A DNA stretch of 64,000 nucleotides from positions 707,326 to 771,325 of the forward strand of contig NMRA01000047.1 of assembly GCA_002633005.1 (NCBI GenBank), written 5' to 3'. Each line of letters starts with the position of its first letter. Position 1 is the first letter of the stretch. Under the pieces are notes generated by a model, which did no database searches, was not told the origin of the DNA, and worked only from the letters and a program-made list of their open reading frames with translations. This DNA is from Phoronis australis. Lineage: Eukaryota > Phoronida > Phoronidae. Shown here one piece after another: positions 43,301-54,100 of this stretch. Made by a program: the position numbers and the translations under genes.

Positions 43301-45438
43301 GGGCTCGACAATTAGGATAAAGTTAACTCGCCAAATGCGACTTGGGAAAATCCCCAGGTCGCCAAATCTCATTGGCAAAAGCAGACAATGAAATAAACGA
43401 GATACCCAAAGTGAAAATTGACAACGAACCCAACAAACAGTAAATGTTCCATCAACCACCTAGTAGTTAAATCTAGCTTGAGCAATTAACGCGATTTGCA
43501 AGATATTACTGAACAGCCTTCGCACTAACTTTGAGTATATTTATTTGATTTATCAGCTAAACCAAAAGGGCTTAAGAAAGTGTTCTAATACTGAAGCGCT
43601 ACCGAGAAAGTTTACAACTTGGAAAATACCTGAAATCAGCTGGCACAGGGTTCGACATAAGTGTGTAAACGCTCGAAAATACGAGGGGAAAAAGTAAAAT
43701 ACAAGTAGATAATTGACCTCACTCGTATTGTTTTAACAGGTGCGAGCGGGCGTCACTTTTTACAAGCCCAAATGTGGAAATACAAGAGTAGAATATGATG
43801 CCATTCGTATTTTTGAGCAGGCATTTTTTGCCTATGTCAAGCGCTGTGACAGATCGTTGAACTGATAGCTAGTATAAACCAAACCGTTTGGTATATTGCA
43901 ACTACAACTGGTCTTGAGAACTAGAAACTCTGTGGAGCCTGCATATGATAACCTACATTTTGACACAAAATTTGTTTTGATAACGAGCATGATATTCCAT
44001 TACGTCATTTCGACTTGGTGGCAATCGCAACCACTTTGCTAATCATGTTAAGAGAACAGCCTCAGAGTGAGACAACTAAACAGGAAACGGATGGTTTTTA
44101 CCCTTGGCATCGAGTTCTGATAAGGCAAATGAATTGATGACGAATTAGGTTGGTTTGTAGAAAAGGGACTTGGCACTTATGCCAATAAGCAGGTGAGAAT
44201 CAATTTTGCTGTTTTTTAATGACAATATCAGAGAATATGACAATAAATCATGAAATCCGGCAAATAGGTTTTTTGACATGTCACGACAATAACCGAGATA
44301 TTAAATTATAAGCTATGACACTAAATGGTCTCCACCACAGTAACTTACTGTTAAATCCGTTTCTCTGACAACCACAACTTTGTCCAGGAACTGCAGACAC
44401 AGGAACAATTCGCCATTCACATTCTCATAGAACTGGCAGGAAGGAGATCCTACACCATCAAAAACTGAAGCCGAGCTCTTCACAAGCGCGCCAATGTGAT
44501 ATTTCAGAAGTTTTCCATCACACAACCTATACACGACCGTTTCCAATGTTCTGTCCATTTCAGAGGTATGCACTAGTTTAACATCACTATGAAGGACCGT
44601 CATATCAGAAGAACCATCTTGCCTCCTTCTACACTTGTGTTGACAGAACTGGTCGGTATCTATAACTTCCTTTGATGCAACATTATTTCTTACACATAAA
44701 GTCAATGCGCAACAGCAGTCACAACTGCTGTCTTCTTCTTCTGTTTGTTGCTCACAAAATTTATCCATGTTCTCGTCACTGTCAGTTGCATCACAAGTCC
44801 TGCCCCTTTTGGTGCCAATCAAGGCAACTATGCCATCACCCACCAATGCACAGTGTCCAATAGAATCTAATTCCACACACTTCTCTTCTTTAAAATCTGT
44901 ATCTAGTTTCACTGAATACAAAGGCAAGTCAGTTTCTTGACCCCTGTTCAATGTGAAATAAACCACTCCTTGAGCAAACAACACAACATTTGGACCATCA
45001 ATCAGGTGAATATCACATGATTCTGTATGCAAATGGCTTGGAATACTAATCCTTGCATGTGGAATAACAGCCATATCTTTGACAAACAACAAATAAAGAT
45101 CCCGTCCACTGTCACAGACAACATTACCGATGCTGACAGCAACACAAGGCAAGTCTAGATTTGTCGACAATTCCGTCACCACACTACCGGTCACAAGCTT
45201 GGCAGGGGAAGGGATTTCTAGCTGGACGGAATTTCTCAGTGAGAGATGTTGAGTGAGTACTCCAGTAACCTGCTGGTCATGTATCTGAGAAAGACTTCTG
45301 GAACTGTTGCCCCTCACAGGGGTCTGTATCCTTTCATCAAGACCATACCAGCTGCCTTGGATGATGTCCAGGTCTTTGACGTCCAGTGATGTCTCAATGT
45401 GTATCTCAATGATATTCCCGTCATGCGCAAGAAGGCAG
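34002..45438 (-). CDS. FANCB: FANCB-like Fanconi anaemia core-complex subunit, 7 recognised exons
   Basis: Exons 45438-44349, 43019-42873, 42314-42117, 41158-40998, 39354-38987, 36640-36388 and 34350-34002 join in phase with GT/AG sites into about 854 residues; human FANCB has about 859. The match to the remembered vertebrate protein is spread over the whole length: L-L-A-H-D-G near the N-terminus; D-L-P-C-V-A-V then D-G-P-N-V-V-L in the propeller; I-G-D-F-L-D-Q-G-T-N-Q (vertebrate D-D-F-I-G-S-G-T-E-Q); S-W-Q-H-L-I-A-D-K-W-V-I-G; and a basic, helical C-terminus. In vertebrates FANCB is nuclear and forms the B-L-100 module with FANCL and FAAP100, the catalytic part of the E3 ligase that ubiquitinates FANCD2-FANCI at DNA crosslinks. 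Sequence identity looks low but collinear. Only the first few N-terminal residues lack an exon. Confidence 0.87.
34690..36330 (-). mobile_element. CACATATTTATATGTG-family repeat array, minus orientation
   Basis: The head lies near 36270-36320 (reverse complement TATGTGCCCACTTATGCATA...GGTGCATATTGATGTCATCTCTGGG). Subunits carry GCCACTAGG (34817, 35842), CCACTAGGGGG (36139) and reverse-complement versions of the CTGTATC and AATTTGG blocks. It fills the 3' introns of FANCB around exon f and is interrupted by a tRNA-like SINE at 35358-35430. Confidence 0.75.
35358..35429 (-). repeat. tRNA-like sequence (tRNA-derived SINE head)
   Basis: The minus strand starts GTCCTGATGTCTCAGTGGAC, has a box B GGTTCGGGTCC, and ends GGTCAGGAC. 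The outer 7 bases pair perfectly (GTCCTGA/TCAGGAC), the D-arm and T-arm are present with one mismatch in the T-stem, but the anticodon arm is an atypical long stem (CTTCTGC/GCGGAAG). A degenerate relative at 54590-54640 shares the downstream flank, which favours a SINE over a working tRNA gene. Confidence 0.55.
36388..36640 (-). CDS. FANCB: FANCB exon f
   Basis: Acceptor ATTTTTCAG|CT, 253 bp, donor ACAG|GTTCGC, leaving two bases. It encodes a helical segment, then a strand ending Y-F-I-T-V-Y-H, corresponding to vertebrate G-I-L-I-I-Y-S. The first base pair completes an Ala codon split after exon e. Confidence 0.83.
36871..38373. mobile_element. ~1.5-kb TIR element inside a FANCB intron
   Basis: The left end TGTAATAACCACCCATGCCCC-TATAAGCGCC and the right end (reverse complement) CGTAATAACCGCCCAGGGCG-CTTAGAAAAG are inverted. 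The element contains the HIRAN-like fragment at 37031-37350. No transposase recognised. Confidence 0.6.
37031..37350 (-). pseudogene. Decayed HIRAN-like domain fragment carried by a transposon
   Basis: Minus-strand reading: I-R-G-F-H-V-Y-K-E-I-W, then K-G-Q-T-I-G-P-R-K-I-G-K-T-F-V-F-V-L-R-H-G-G-S-L-K-C-I-V-T then G-L-Q-I-L-C. This resembles the G-Y-H-V-Y-K-D-I-W ... V-G-H-L-P-R-K-I-S ... F-L-R-R-G-G ... G-L-E-I-P-C pattern that I recall from repeated HIRAN-type proteins of marine invertebrates. The conserved E-P-x-N-x-x-D and G-H-L-P are degraded, so this is a fossil. Confidence 0.65.
38375..38986. other. FANCB intron, nothing further recognised
   Basis: AT-rich intron sequence between exons f and e. 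No coding or repeat signature noticed. Confidence 0.4.
38987..39354 (-). CDS. FANCB: FANCB exon e
   Basis: Acceptor TTATTTCAG; the first base completes a Ser codon from exon d. Donor GTG|GTAGGT. It contains V-E-A-T-I-L-L-H-W-Y-E-D-G followed by a D-L-F-E-K-K-L segment, collinear with the vertebrate C-T-V-L-L-Q-I-M-E stretch. It is rich in cysteine. Confidence 0.85.
39825..40075. mobile_element. MITE, GAACTCGA family, copy 2
   Basis: Contains the palindrome AACTCGAAATTTCGAGTT, then ACTTATCTTGAGTT, GAGTAGAAAATGCCAAA and TTTCGAGTTCCATTTCGAG, ending GGAGACCGGGCCC. It lies in a FANCB intron. Confidence 0.65.
40440..40975. repeat. Three ~45-bp tandem units, split by a MITE
   Basis: Units read ACACAGGGCTGCAATATGTATG, ACACAGGGCTCCAATATGTATG and ACACAGGGTTCCAACATGCATG, each followed by a TTTTAC/TCTATGTA tail, at about 40446, 40891 and 40938. 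The first unit is separated from the rest by the TA-flanked element. Confidence 0.75.
40505..40872. mobile_element. MITE with TA target-site duplication
   Basis: Ends CCAGGTTTTTCTGTAGATAA and TTATCTACGGAAAAACCTGG are inverted and flanked on both sides by TA (40503-40504, 40873-40874). The second inner block CCCATGG / CCATGGG is also mirrored. TA duplication is typical of Tc1/mariner-type non-autonomous elements. Confidence 0.82.
40998..41158 (-). CDS. FANCB: FANCB exon d
   Basis: Acceptor TGTCTTACAG, 161 bp, donor CCCAG|GTTTG. It starts in phase 0 and leaves two bases, exactly what exon e needs. It encodes S-W-Q-H-L-I-A-D-K-W-V-I-G-C, matching the vertebrate I-W-Y-R-V-I-D-D-x-x-V-V-G-V segment. 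A longer open frame on the opposite strand masks it. Confidence 0.8.
41255..41530. repeat. Dispersed repeat, copy 1
   Basis: AATAGGGACTC, TGAAAATAAGTAGGGAC, GCCCCTAATTTA and TTATTTTCATTGAA occur in the same order at 55580-55850. It lies beside FANCB exon d and explains the end of the plus-strand open frame there. Confidence 0.7.
42117..42314 (-). CDS. FANCB: FANCB exon c (helical linker)
   Basis: Acceptor CTTTTCAG, 66 codons, donor CAG|GTACAG, phase 0. It encodes an acidic Ser-rich start and then a long amphipathic helix (about A-L-E-S-R-L to I-K-S-M), where vertebrate FANCB also has a helical segment after the propeller. Confidence 0.82.
42873..43019 (-). CDS. FANCB: FANCB exon b
   Basis: Acceptor TTTTCTAG, 49 codons, donor CAG|GTAAAA, phase 0 at both ends. 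It encodes F-I-G-D-F-L-D-Q-G-T-N-Q-M-L-I-V and then I-T-D-F. Both stretches are collinear with the best-conserved part of vertebrate FANCB. Confidence 0.88.
43020..44348. other. FANCB intron between exons a and b
   Basis: It contains interspersed repeat-like sequence starting GGGCCCGGCCAATGG and GGGCTCGACAATTAGG, and TTCGACATAAGTG...AGCGCTGTGACAG with inverted character. No gene. Confidence 0.4.
44349..45438 (-). CDS. FANCB: FANCB exon a (N-terminal beta-propeller)
   Basis: This 1090-bp exon starts after ATTTTTAG with one base completing a codon and ends at donor ACA|GTAAGT in phase 0. It encodes about 363 residues of beta-strand-rich sequence. An acidic, cysteine-rich insert (E-E-E-D-S-S-C-D-C-C-C) looks lineage-specific. 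An upstream exon ending with two codon bases must supply the start. Confidence 0.87.
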
Positions 45439-46114
45439 CTAAAAATAATCAATTTGTCATCATATCTACTGTAACTAAAATACTTTGTGACAGGGCTCTC
45501 TATTGTGGGAGGTAAAATGTTTTACTACTCAAACAACCATGATTAATTGTCAAAGGGTTAACACTTCATCGTGAGTGGTTTGATGAGAGCTGCACTTCAG
45601 AAAGTGTGCTTATAATTAATTTTTTCGTATTATTTTTGTCAACAACTATGACATGAGAAACAAAATTGTAGCTGTTCTGGCATGTTGTGACCTAATTGAT
45701 TATGAAAGTTTGCCGTAGAATACAATACAATACACCACAATACAATAAAATATAATGTGCACGGATGACAACAGAAAGAAATTGTGAGCATAATGCAAAC
45801 AATTCACCTGAATTTTTATCTACAGATTCAACTGCCAAAATGAATAATAATACTCAACCTAACAAAATCATAATCGTGAATCAAAAGTTGTTAGCAAAAC
45901 ATCTTAATTTCATCATTTATTATAGGTTTTATAAAGGTGAATCTGTGCTGCAATATTAGTAGTGTTCATACCAATTAAAACAGGTTCCATTTTTTTCAGT
46001 CACAGCTGAGAGTTAGTACTGCTATAACCCTAGTTAGTGGTTATAGTTGCTATAGTCACCAGTGCAATTAAACATACACACAAAAGGATGAAACTACGCT
46101 GACCTTTCACATCG

Positions 46115-46590
46115 AGTTATAACCATAACTCACTAAACCACCCCACAGAGGATAATACCATAACTCACTAAACCATCCCAGAGGGTTATAAATATAACTC
46201 ACTAAACCATCCCAGAGGGTTATAACCATAACTCACTAAACCATCACAAAGAGGGTTATAACCATAACTCACTAAACCATCCCACAGAGGGTTATAACCA
46301 TAACTCACTAAACCATCCCACAGAGGGTGATAACCATAACTCACAAAACCATCCCAGAGGGTTATAAGCATAACTCACCAAACCATCCCAGAGGGTTATA
46401 AGCATAACTCACTAAACCATCACAAAGAGGGTTATAACCATAACTCACTAAACCATCCCACAGAGGGTTATAACCATAACTCACAAAACCATCCCAGAGG
46501 GTTATAACCATAACTCACTAAACCACCCCACAGAGGGTTATAACCATAACTCACTAAACCATCCCACAGAGGGTTATAACCATAACTCAC
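46115..46590. repeat. Minisatellite, unit about 32-36 bp, cut by an assembly gap
   Basis: About fourteen units of the type GTTATAACCATAACTCACTA plus AACCATCCCACAGAGG. Variants differ by loss of CACAG or by CACAAAG. The array runs directly into 938 N (46591-47528), so its true length is unknown. Because most units are a multiple of three, it gives a long meaningless open frame (V-S-Y-G-Y-N-P-L-W-D-G-L). Confidence 0.95.
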
Positions 46591-48132
46591 NNNNNNNNNN
46601 NNNNNNNNNNNNNNNNNNNNNNNNNNNNNNNNNNNNNNNNNNNNNNNNNNNNNNNNNNNNNNNNNNNNNNNNNNNNNNNNNNNNNNNNNNNNNNNNNNNN
46701 NNNNNNNNNNNNNNNNNNNNNNNNNNNNNNNNNNNNNNNNNNNNNNNNNNNNNNNNNNNNNNNNNNNNNNNNNNNNNNNNNNNNNNNNNNNNNNNNNNNN
46801 NNNNNNNNNNNNNNNNNNNNNNNNNNNNNNNNNNNNNNNNNNNNNNNNNNNNNNNNNNNNNNNNNNNNNNNNNNNNNNNNNNNNNNNNNNNNNNNNNNNN
46901 NNNNNNNNNNNNNNNNNNNNNNNNNNNNNNNNNNNNNNNNNNNNNNNNNNNNNNNNNNNNNNNNNNNNNNNNNNNNNNNNNNNNNNNNNNNNNNNNNNNN
47001 NNNNNNNNNNNNNNNNNNNNNNNNNNNNNNNNNNNNNNNNNNNNNNNNNNNNNNNNNNNNNNNNNNNNNNNNNNNNNNNNNNNNNNNNNNNNNNNNNNNN
47101 NNNNNNNNNNNNNNNNNNNNNNNNNNNNNNNNNNNNNNNNNNNNNNNNNNNNNNNNNNNNNNNNNNNNNNNNNNNNNNNNNNNNNNNNNNNNNNNNNNNN
47201 NNNNNNNNNNNNNNNNNNNNNNNNNNNNNNNNNNNNNNNNNNNNNNNNNNNNNNNNNNNNNNNNNNNNNNNNNNNNNNNNNNNNNNNNNNNNNNNNNNNN
47301 NNNNNNNNNNNNNNNNNNNNNNNNNNNNNNNNNNNNNNNNNNNNNNNNNNNNNNNNNNNNNNNNNNNNNNNNNNNNNNNNNNNNNNNNNNNNNNNNNNNN
47401 NNNNNNNNNNNNNNNNNNNNNNNNNNNNNNNNNNNNNNNNNNNNNNNNNNNNNNNNNNNNNNNNNNNNNNNNNNNNNNNNNNNNNNNNNNNNNNNNNNNN
47501 NNNNNNNNNNNNNNNNNNNNNNNNNNNNTACACATAGTGTACCTAATTATCGGACGGAACCTAAATATCGGACATTTCAAAAAATCTTACTTGAAGCATA
47601 ATCTGAGAATTAAATGACACTAATTGTTGTTCCGTTGTAATGCATTCAATGTCCGGCACCGTCTCGTTTTTTACAGCGTTGCCTCGTTTTGATTTCACCG
47701 AGAGAGGGTGCAATTTAGACCCCCAAGTCGGCCTAAAATGGACGATCGCATAAATTGGTTATAAAAGTTGAAAATAAAATCTTTTTCCACAATGAAACTT
47801 TCTCATTGAACTGACAATATGTTACTGTTCCATTTTTTCATTTGTTTTTAAACTCAAGTCAAACCCCGACCGCGCACGTGCGGGTGTCATATCAAGAAGC
47901 CAAAGTGATACTAAAAACTGCAGTGAGTTTGCACGTGCCTTAGTCGTCTGCACTAATTCATCGAAATGACTTGGCGCCGTCATCAGATTTCATTTTATGG
48001 ATAATTTTGTTGCGAATGGACCTGTGTTCTAGCAGCATATATGTCAAAACACTTGAGCTGAAATTTGGCTACAAGGTGCCCGCGGCCATTACGTGGTTAG
48101 TCAGTTTTCCGCGGTGTGGCATATGGGGAAAC

Positions 48133-48150
48133 ATGGTGTCCGATATTAAG
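48133..48150 (+). CDS. MOSPD2: Tentative MOSPD2 start exon
   Basis: ATG GTG TCC GAT ATT AAG ends in phase 0, as the next exon requires, and would give M-V-S-D-I-K-E-I-S-T-K, a length like the vertebrate N-terminus. The donor AAG|GTTCTC is weak. The strong donor at 48249 (AAG|GTAAGT) has an in-frame stop just upstream and no ATG, so it suits only a 5' UTR exon. Confidence 0.35.
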
Positions 48151-51100
48151 GTTCTCCGAAGGTTTGCTTGTTGTGTTTTTTAAAGTTCAGTCGGAACATA
48201 AATGTGGCTTTCGGTGACAAGATATAGTAACGCAACAATTCTATAAAGGTAAGTCTTTATTTCAGCAAAGAATTTACAACAATCCGTAGTATTTTCAATT
48301 AAATATAATGCAAAATGTGCCAAAACGTCCGATAATTAGGTCACTTGACTGTAGCTTATTTGACCCTCTTTTTTAAAAAATGCATTCTCATTTCACGACT
48401 GCGTTTTCTGTTTTAGGAGATTAGCACGAAAATTGAGGAGTTACGAGCAAAGTTTTTGGAGAAATTTACAGGTAATAATACTCATTTATTTCATTTCCTT
48501 TTACTCCTTATTGAAATTTGAATCTGCCTTGATCATGAATCAAGTCAGTGAAATTGGTATAGAAACTTTCTCTCGTTATAGAATTTCAGTATTCAAGTGC
48601 TTGAATAGCGCTGTTTTTCGTCACAAGATGCCAGCTTGTGTGGATACAATGATAAAAATACCCCATTGTCTTTGAGTTCAGCTACACCAATAACAGACTT
48701 TGTTTTCATCAACATAGTTTTAATGAATAGAATTTTGGAAGCATGTGCGTGCAAGGTGTCACTTATTGTGGTCAAGTTAATATGTCTTGGGTACCTTAGG
48801 TCACTGAATATTTATGCTTTCAAGCTTTTGTTTCTGTGGCTGTCTCAGAGATACTAGTTAACATTATCTGTATTTGTTACCAATGTTCATTAAAAATACA
48901 ATAATGCGGACTGCTCTCTATTTTGTACAAAAAATAAAGTTTATTCAATTAAGTTGGATCTTAAAAAACTGTTCTTTCATTTGCCATAATTTTCTTTTGT
49001 ATCATTCTTCAGATCGGATGCCGAAAACAAACTCAGAATTACCGTCCAAGCTTAATATCGACAATAGCGTTTCGAAGTGATTTCTCAACTGTTGAGTCAT
49101 TGTTGGCCTGTCGTAACATTAGCAATGAATGCCCTTTGACATAGTAAGGAAGCTACGTATTTCACCCCTATGGAAAAATAGGCCATTTGCACAGTATCAA
49201 TATCAGTATGTGGAATTAATTAAATTTTTGTCGTGTTTGTTTTGGGTTACCCTGTACTTAAACAGAATGGCGTAAATAAATGTGAATGTCTTAGTTCTCT
49301 TTATAGTGATTCAAGTTTTAACAACATGAAAGAATTGGACTCCTTGGTATTCAAAGTAGACACAGTCAATGGGTAGAGGCATAGGGTTAATAATTTCACC
49401 TTCCAGTTAATAGCTTTATGAGGGTGGGTGACTGGCTCTGTTTCATCTCCCGGTGTAGAGATAGATTTGAATCAGACTTGTCAATGATCACAATAGCAGT
49501 GTTCCCTTGCATTTGAGATTCTTGAAAATGTCCCTGGAATCTGTTTACAGAAATTCCACTAATCTGTTTGTGAGAATCCCAGCAAGTTCTGTAGATCTAA
49601 TCTGAAAGCTTTGGAAATGCCCTTGTCAGACTGTTCCATTGGCGGATTAAGGATACCATAAGGGGGTTCAACATGTTGCCGCGGGGAATTAGGCAAGTGC
49701 GATTGTATGTGCACAGGCGGCCTGAAAGTCGGGTATGTGGACCTTCTGCTCAGCAAATCTATCGGTTGACCAAAAAAAAACAAAAAAAAAACTAAAACAG
49801 GAGCATGATCCTGCCGCCACAGGTCCTACTTGCTGAACTCAATATTTCTTCATGCTGTAGCTGTTTCAATTTGCTTGTGGCAGCCACCATGTTCTGACAT
49901 CTATGAGACTGTCAACTTTGTAGCTGGATTTCACCCTGTATTTTTTAGTATTTATACGCGTGTGATGTTTTTGTTGTTACTGCATGCGCCCCTTTATTTG
50001 CCAGATATTGCTGACAACAGGGATGTGCAACGTATAAAGCAGGATGATATCTGGTTAAAACAGTTTCTGCATGTGCGCAAATATAACATCGAGCATGCCC
50101 TCACGTTGATGGAGACAAGTCTGAAGTGGAGGAAGGAGATTGAGATTAATGGTAATTTGTGTGCCTCACTGTCTGTCTATTAAGATTATGTTGGACACCA
50201 TTGACAGGTCTTTGCATTTATCCAAATATCTACAAAAATATGAATTTAATTTAGTAGTTATATGTAAATTTCGGACTAGTCAAATAAAACCGAATCGCTA
50301 GATTCCGTCATTCATATCTTGTACTTATATTGCCTGCTATTTGTTATTTATTTAATTATTATTTTTATTTAATCATGTTGTCTTATACTTTTAGTATCTT
50401 CTATTTATTGTTTGTTTATTATTTATTTTGTTTCGTCAGTCTTTCCATGTCAGTTTCATATTCATCATTGATCGTTTAAGTCTTGTCTTTCAGTTTTGTA
50501 AGTCTGTTTGTGTGTCTTACTGTCTGTGTATGTTTTTAATGAAGACCCTCACTGAAAGAAATGAAAACTGATGGGTTACCGTCATTGTAAATATCACAAT
50601 AACTAAGTAAATAAATGAATGAATTCGAGTATAGTGAAGTCTGACTTATCTGAAGGCCTGAACGCACAGACTAGAACAACTGTATGGCCGAATTTTGTCC
50701 AAGTTGAGCAAGCATTTTTAAAAGTAGCATTTGTGATAAGAAAACCATAGCATATGAAAGTTTCATTTGATTGCAATCAGTCATTTGTGAGATATGAAGT
50801 TCCAAGTTTAGCCAAATCTTGCCATTCTTCATAGTTACTTGAATGGATTTTTCTTATTTTAGTTACATGGGGCTACCCAGATAGTCCCAGTAACACTTTA
50901 GCAATGCAAGAATAGAGAATCTGATCACTCCAATATGTTTTTCACTCTCATGTTCATGTTCTACTGCAAATGATGTGGTGTTCTTAACTTCATCATTTGG
51001 TGGTGAAGAGTTCATGAAAAAGTGAAGCTTTATTGCTTGTTAATCTGATTCAGCATCACCATCGCATTACCAACTGACTACGTGACAAACATATGTGTCA

Positions 51101-54100
51101 TATTTCGAACCTGCTATTTGTGACTGTGACCTCTCAGATTGGAAGAGTTCACCACTGATTTTATTTCAGATATTAGTGAACAGAATTTATCAGAAGAAGT
51201 CCTTTCCAAGGGGTCCATATATTTCCACAGCTGTGATAAAGACAACCATGATATTTGTAAGTAGCTGTACCGCGTAGTCACTTACAGGAGTCCTGGATTT
51301 TGAGAACCAGTTTGGTGCCCATTATTCAGGGGAGAAAACTGGTTCTCAATATGTGGGATCCCTGTATGTGACTATTGATACCCAAAAACATGCTATTTGT
51401 GTGTTCATAGGTTCATTGAACTACATCATACTAGTCCATACTTGTAATAGAGTTTATGACATTTATGGCTGTAAAGAATTCCATTATTCGTGAATTGATG
51501 AAAAACTAACAAGAAAAAAGAGGTACTTGAATTTGAGTACTCTACAGATGTTGTGAAGTTATGGATCTTATTGCCATTGGGATTGCATCATATTCCATTG
51601 TTGCAGTATATTTAAGAGTCAAGGACAACAAGAAAGACCCAGAACTCTGTAGGCAGGTGAAGAGGTACCTGGCCTATTTGTTGGAAGAGCACCATACAAA
51701 ACAGAAGGAAGAGCGGATAGTTGTTTTAATGGACGCTACTGACATGGGCCTTAGTAACGTGGTAAGTGCCTCCTGCTGATCTCATACTAGTGTACCGTTT
51801 TACACTACCGTCTGTCACAGAGCCATCTGTAGAACAGAATGGTTCTGTGACAGGGTGATGACCGATACACAGAAATTCGTGTGTGGACATCAGCGCGCAT
51901 GCCTCAGTGTAGATGTTTGTCGTAACCGTATGGTTTGGAAATGAATTGGAAAGTATAGTGATTAGTGTTGTTTTGTTTATAATAAACTGAAGTGTTACAA
52001 AATGCAAACTATTGTGTAGTGTTTTTACTGTTGCAGCAGCCGCAATCCACAGAGTAATTACTTAATAGATGGAGCAGTAGACTGATATATCAACCATTTG
52101 GAATGTTCAAATGTTATTTTCCAACCAATAGGAATACCCAGATGTTATTTTCCAACCAATAGGAATGTCCAAATATGACTTCTTTACAGTTGCAGCTGCA
52201 TTTTGCCTTTTTAAACTGGCTGAAAATGAAAGACAAATTAGGCCTTTTACTGTCATAAAACTGGTCTCACTATATTCCTTACGATGACAGAATTCTATAT
52301 CTATTTCCAACTCAAGTCACAAGTTATGCAGTAATGCACCTTTATGGCATTTGCAATTTTAGGGTTGGCTAACCCTGACGATTTTGAAGTGTTTTCCTGA
52401 ATCGCTGATGGTTTCACTGTTCTTGTTCGTCGTGGAAACCATGTGAAATGCAGCTTTAATGGACAAAAAGCCATGTCACATGATCCTGTCGCTGTGCTAC
52501 CCTTCATAGCAAGAGAGTACCTCTTGCACTTGCCTAGATGTATCCGGTAGACTTGTACATAAAGACTAAATAACATTTACTTGTATCACATTGGTATTGT
52601 ATATTCCATTGTAGGACATGGATCTACTGAGATTTGAAATCACGTGCTTCACCACGTATTTCCCCTGCTTATTAGGTGATTATCTTCTACGTCGCTAGCG
52701 TAGCTTGAAGACAGTACTTGCTCAATAAGATTATCAAAGAGAGTATTATGTTGTATTTGTATAAAAACTCCTTCAATATTTACAAACTTATCACTGCGAT
52801 GCTCTGATGGTTTTTTTAGAAGTAGCATAATCGTATGTTATCACAATACGAGTTTGTATTTTATATTCTTTATTTGAAATCTTGAGAAAGTTAATAAGGG
52901 CAGCAGAACTTTAAAATTAAGTCACGCCATCTTGTGCTTTCAATTAGTAACTATTCAATCACTGTGCCCCCATTTGGCTAATTTCATTTTTTTGTTTCTC
53001 TTTCACCCAAACTGTAAAAGTAGCTGTAATTTTAGCTCGAAAGTTGTACTTGCAAATATTTTGTTGACCATAACGTCTGATCAGTCTGTAGTTATCGCCG
53101 TAAAAAAGGAAATATTGATTTTCTTTCAGAATATATGCTTATCCATGAAATGCCTTGGTTAGCAAATGGTAAGTTTGTTTTACTTAATAAATACAAAGCA
53201 TTTTCCCACCAAAATGTGTGTATATTGTATGATTTTATTCAACAGCTTTTTATTTTAAAAAAATTGTATGTGCCACTGCAATGTGTTATTTCCTTAAATT
53301 CTTCGTGTTATGTTGCATGGTATTTTTTAGTCGTTTGAGAAATTGTGATAATGCAGAGTGTAATTCTTCCTCAGTGAAACATAGTGAGGTCGTGAATACA
53401 TGATGAAATCTGTCCAAGTTCAGATAAGGAACAGCTGCAATTTCATTTTCTTCATTTTTCAAAGGCTTCTAATATCGTTGTGAATAAATGAGTTGAACCC
53501 CAGTATAAGCCTGAACCCACATAGTCTGGTTGAAGATAACGAGTTGATTGAAGAGCGTGATGGGCATGCTGCAATATTCTGTTGAAGACGCTCGCATATG
53601 TGTTGTGATCCACTGTGCTGCATAGGGATGACCGATGTCAAGCGCAATGAAAGTTGAATATTTTCATTTGTTTTGTGAGTTTTGTAGACTTTATTTCAAT
53701 GTCCTTGGCAGTTATTTTCCGTATCTGGGCCCCCTTGTTGTTGTGAATTCCGGGAGTTTTTCACCCTTTTGAATGATTGTAGTTACGTATAGCATAGAAC
53801 ATAAAAATTGTAAAACTTTCTTTTGGTGCCACCTATCAGCTGTGAAATAATGAGAAAATGACAATTTTCACCCGTTACTGCAGCCTACACTGGTGAGATT
53901 TTACAGTGTGCAAGTCATACATTGTTTGATTTTCTTCTTCTTGTTTGCTAGCAATCTGGAAAGTTGTCAAGACATGGCTGAGTGCAGAACAGCAGAAGAG
54001 GGTTCTGTTCTGTAAAAAGAGCGACATTCAGGAATACATCAACAAAGACAAGCTGTGGGTGCACATGGGAGGCACAGTAAGTGGGGTGCAATCTGGCTAG

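Larger units (their letters stand above)
45439..48416. promoter_or_regulatory. Divergent FANCB / MOSPD2 promoter interval
   Basis: This interval lies between the first recognised exons of two divergently transcribed genes and must hold both starts. Non-repetitive sequence at 47530-48250 contains two CACGTG boxes (47875-47880 and 47932-47937) and a TTGGCGCC E2F-like site (47971-47978). The exact transcription starts and the FANCB first exon are not identified, and a 938-base gap lies inside. Confidence 0.5.

Noticed and set aside
46468-47580. 370- and 319-codon open frames on the minus strand
   Set aside because: They are almost entirely undetermined bases (N) plus minisatellite units.
49015-49080. 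Possible MOSPD2 exon after CTTCAG at 49014
   Set aside because: Exons 48417-48471 and 50005-50151 already join in phase and match the family without a gap; inserting this one would break the frame.
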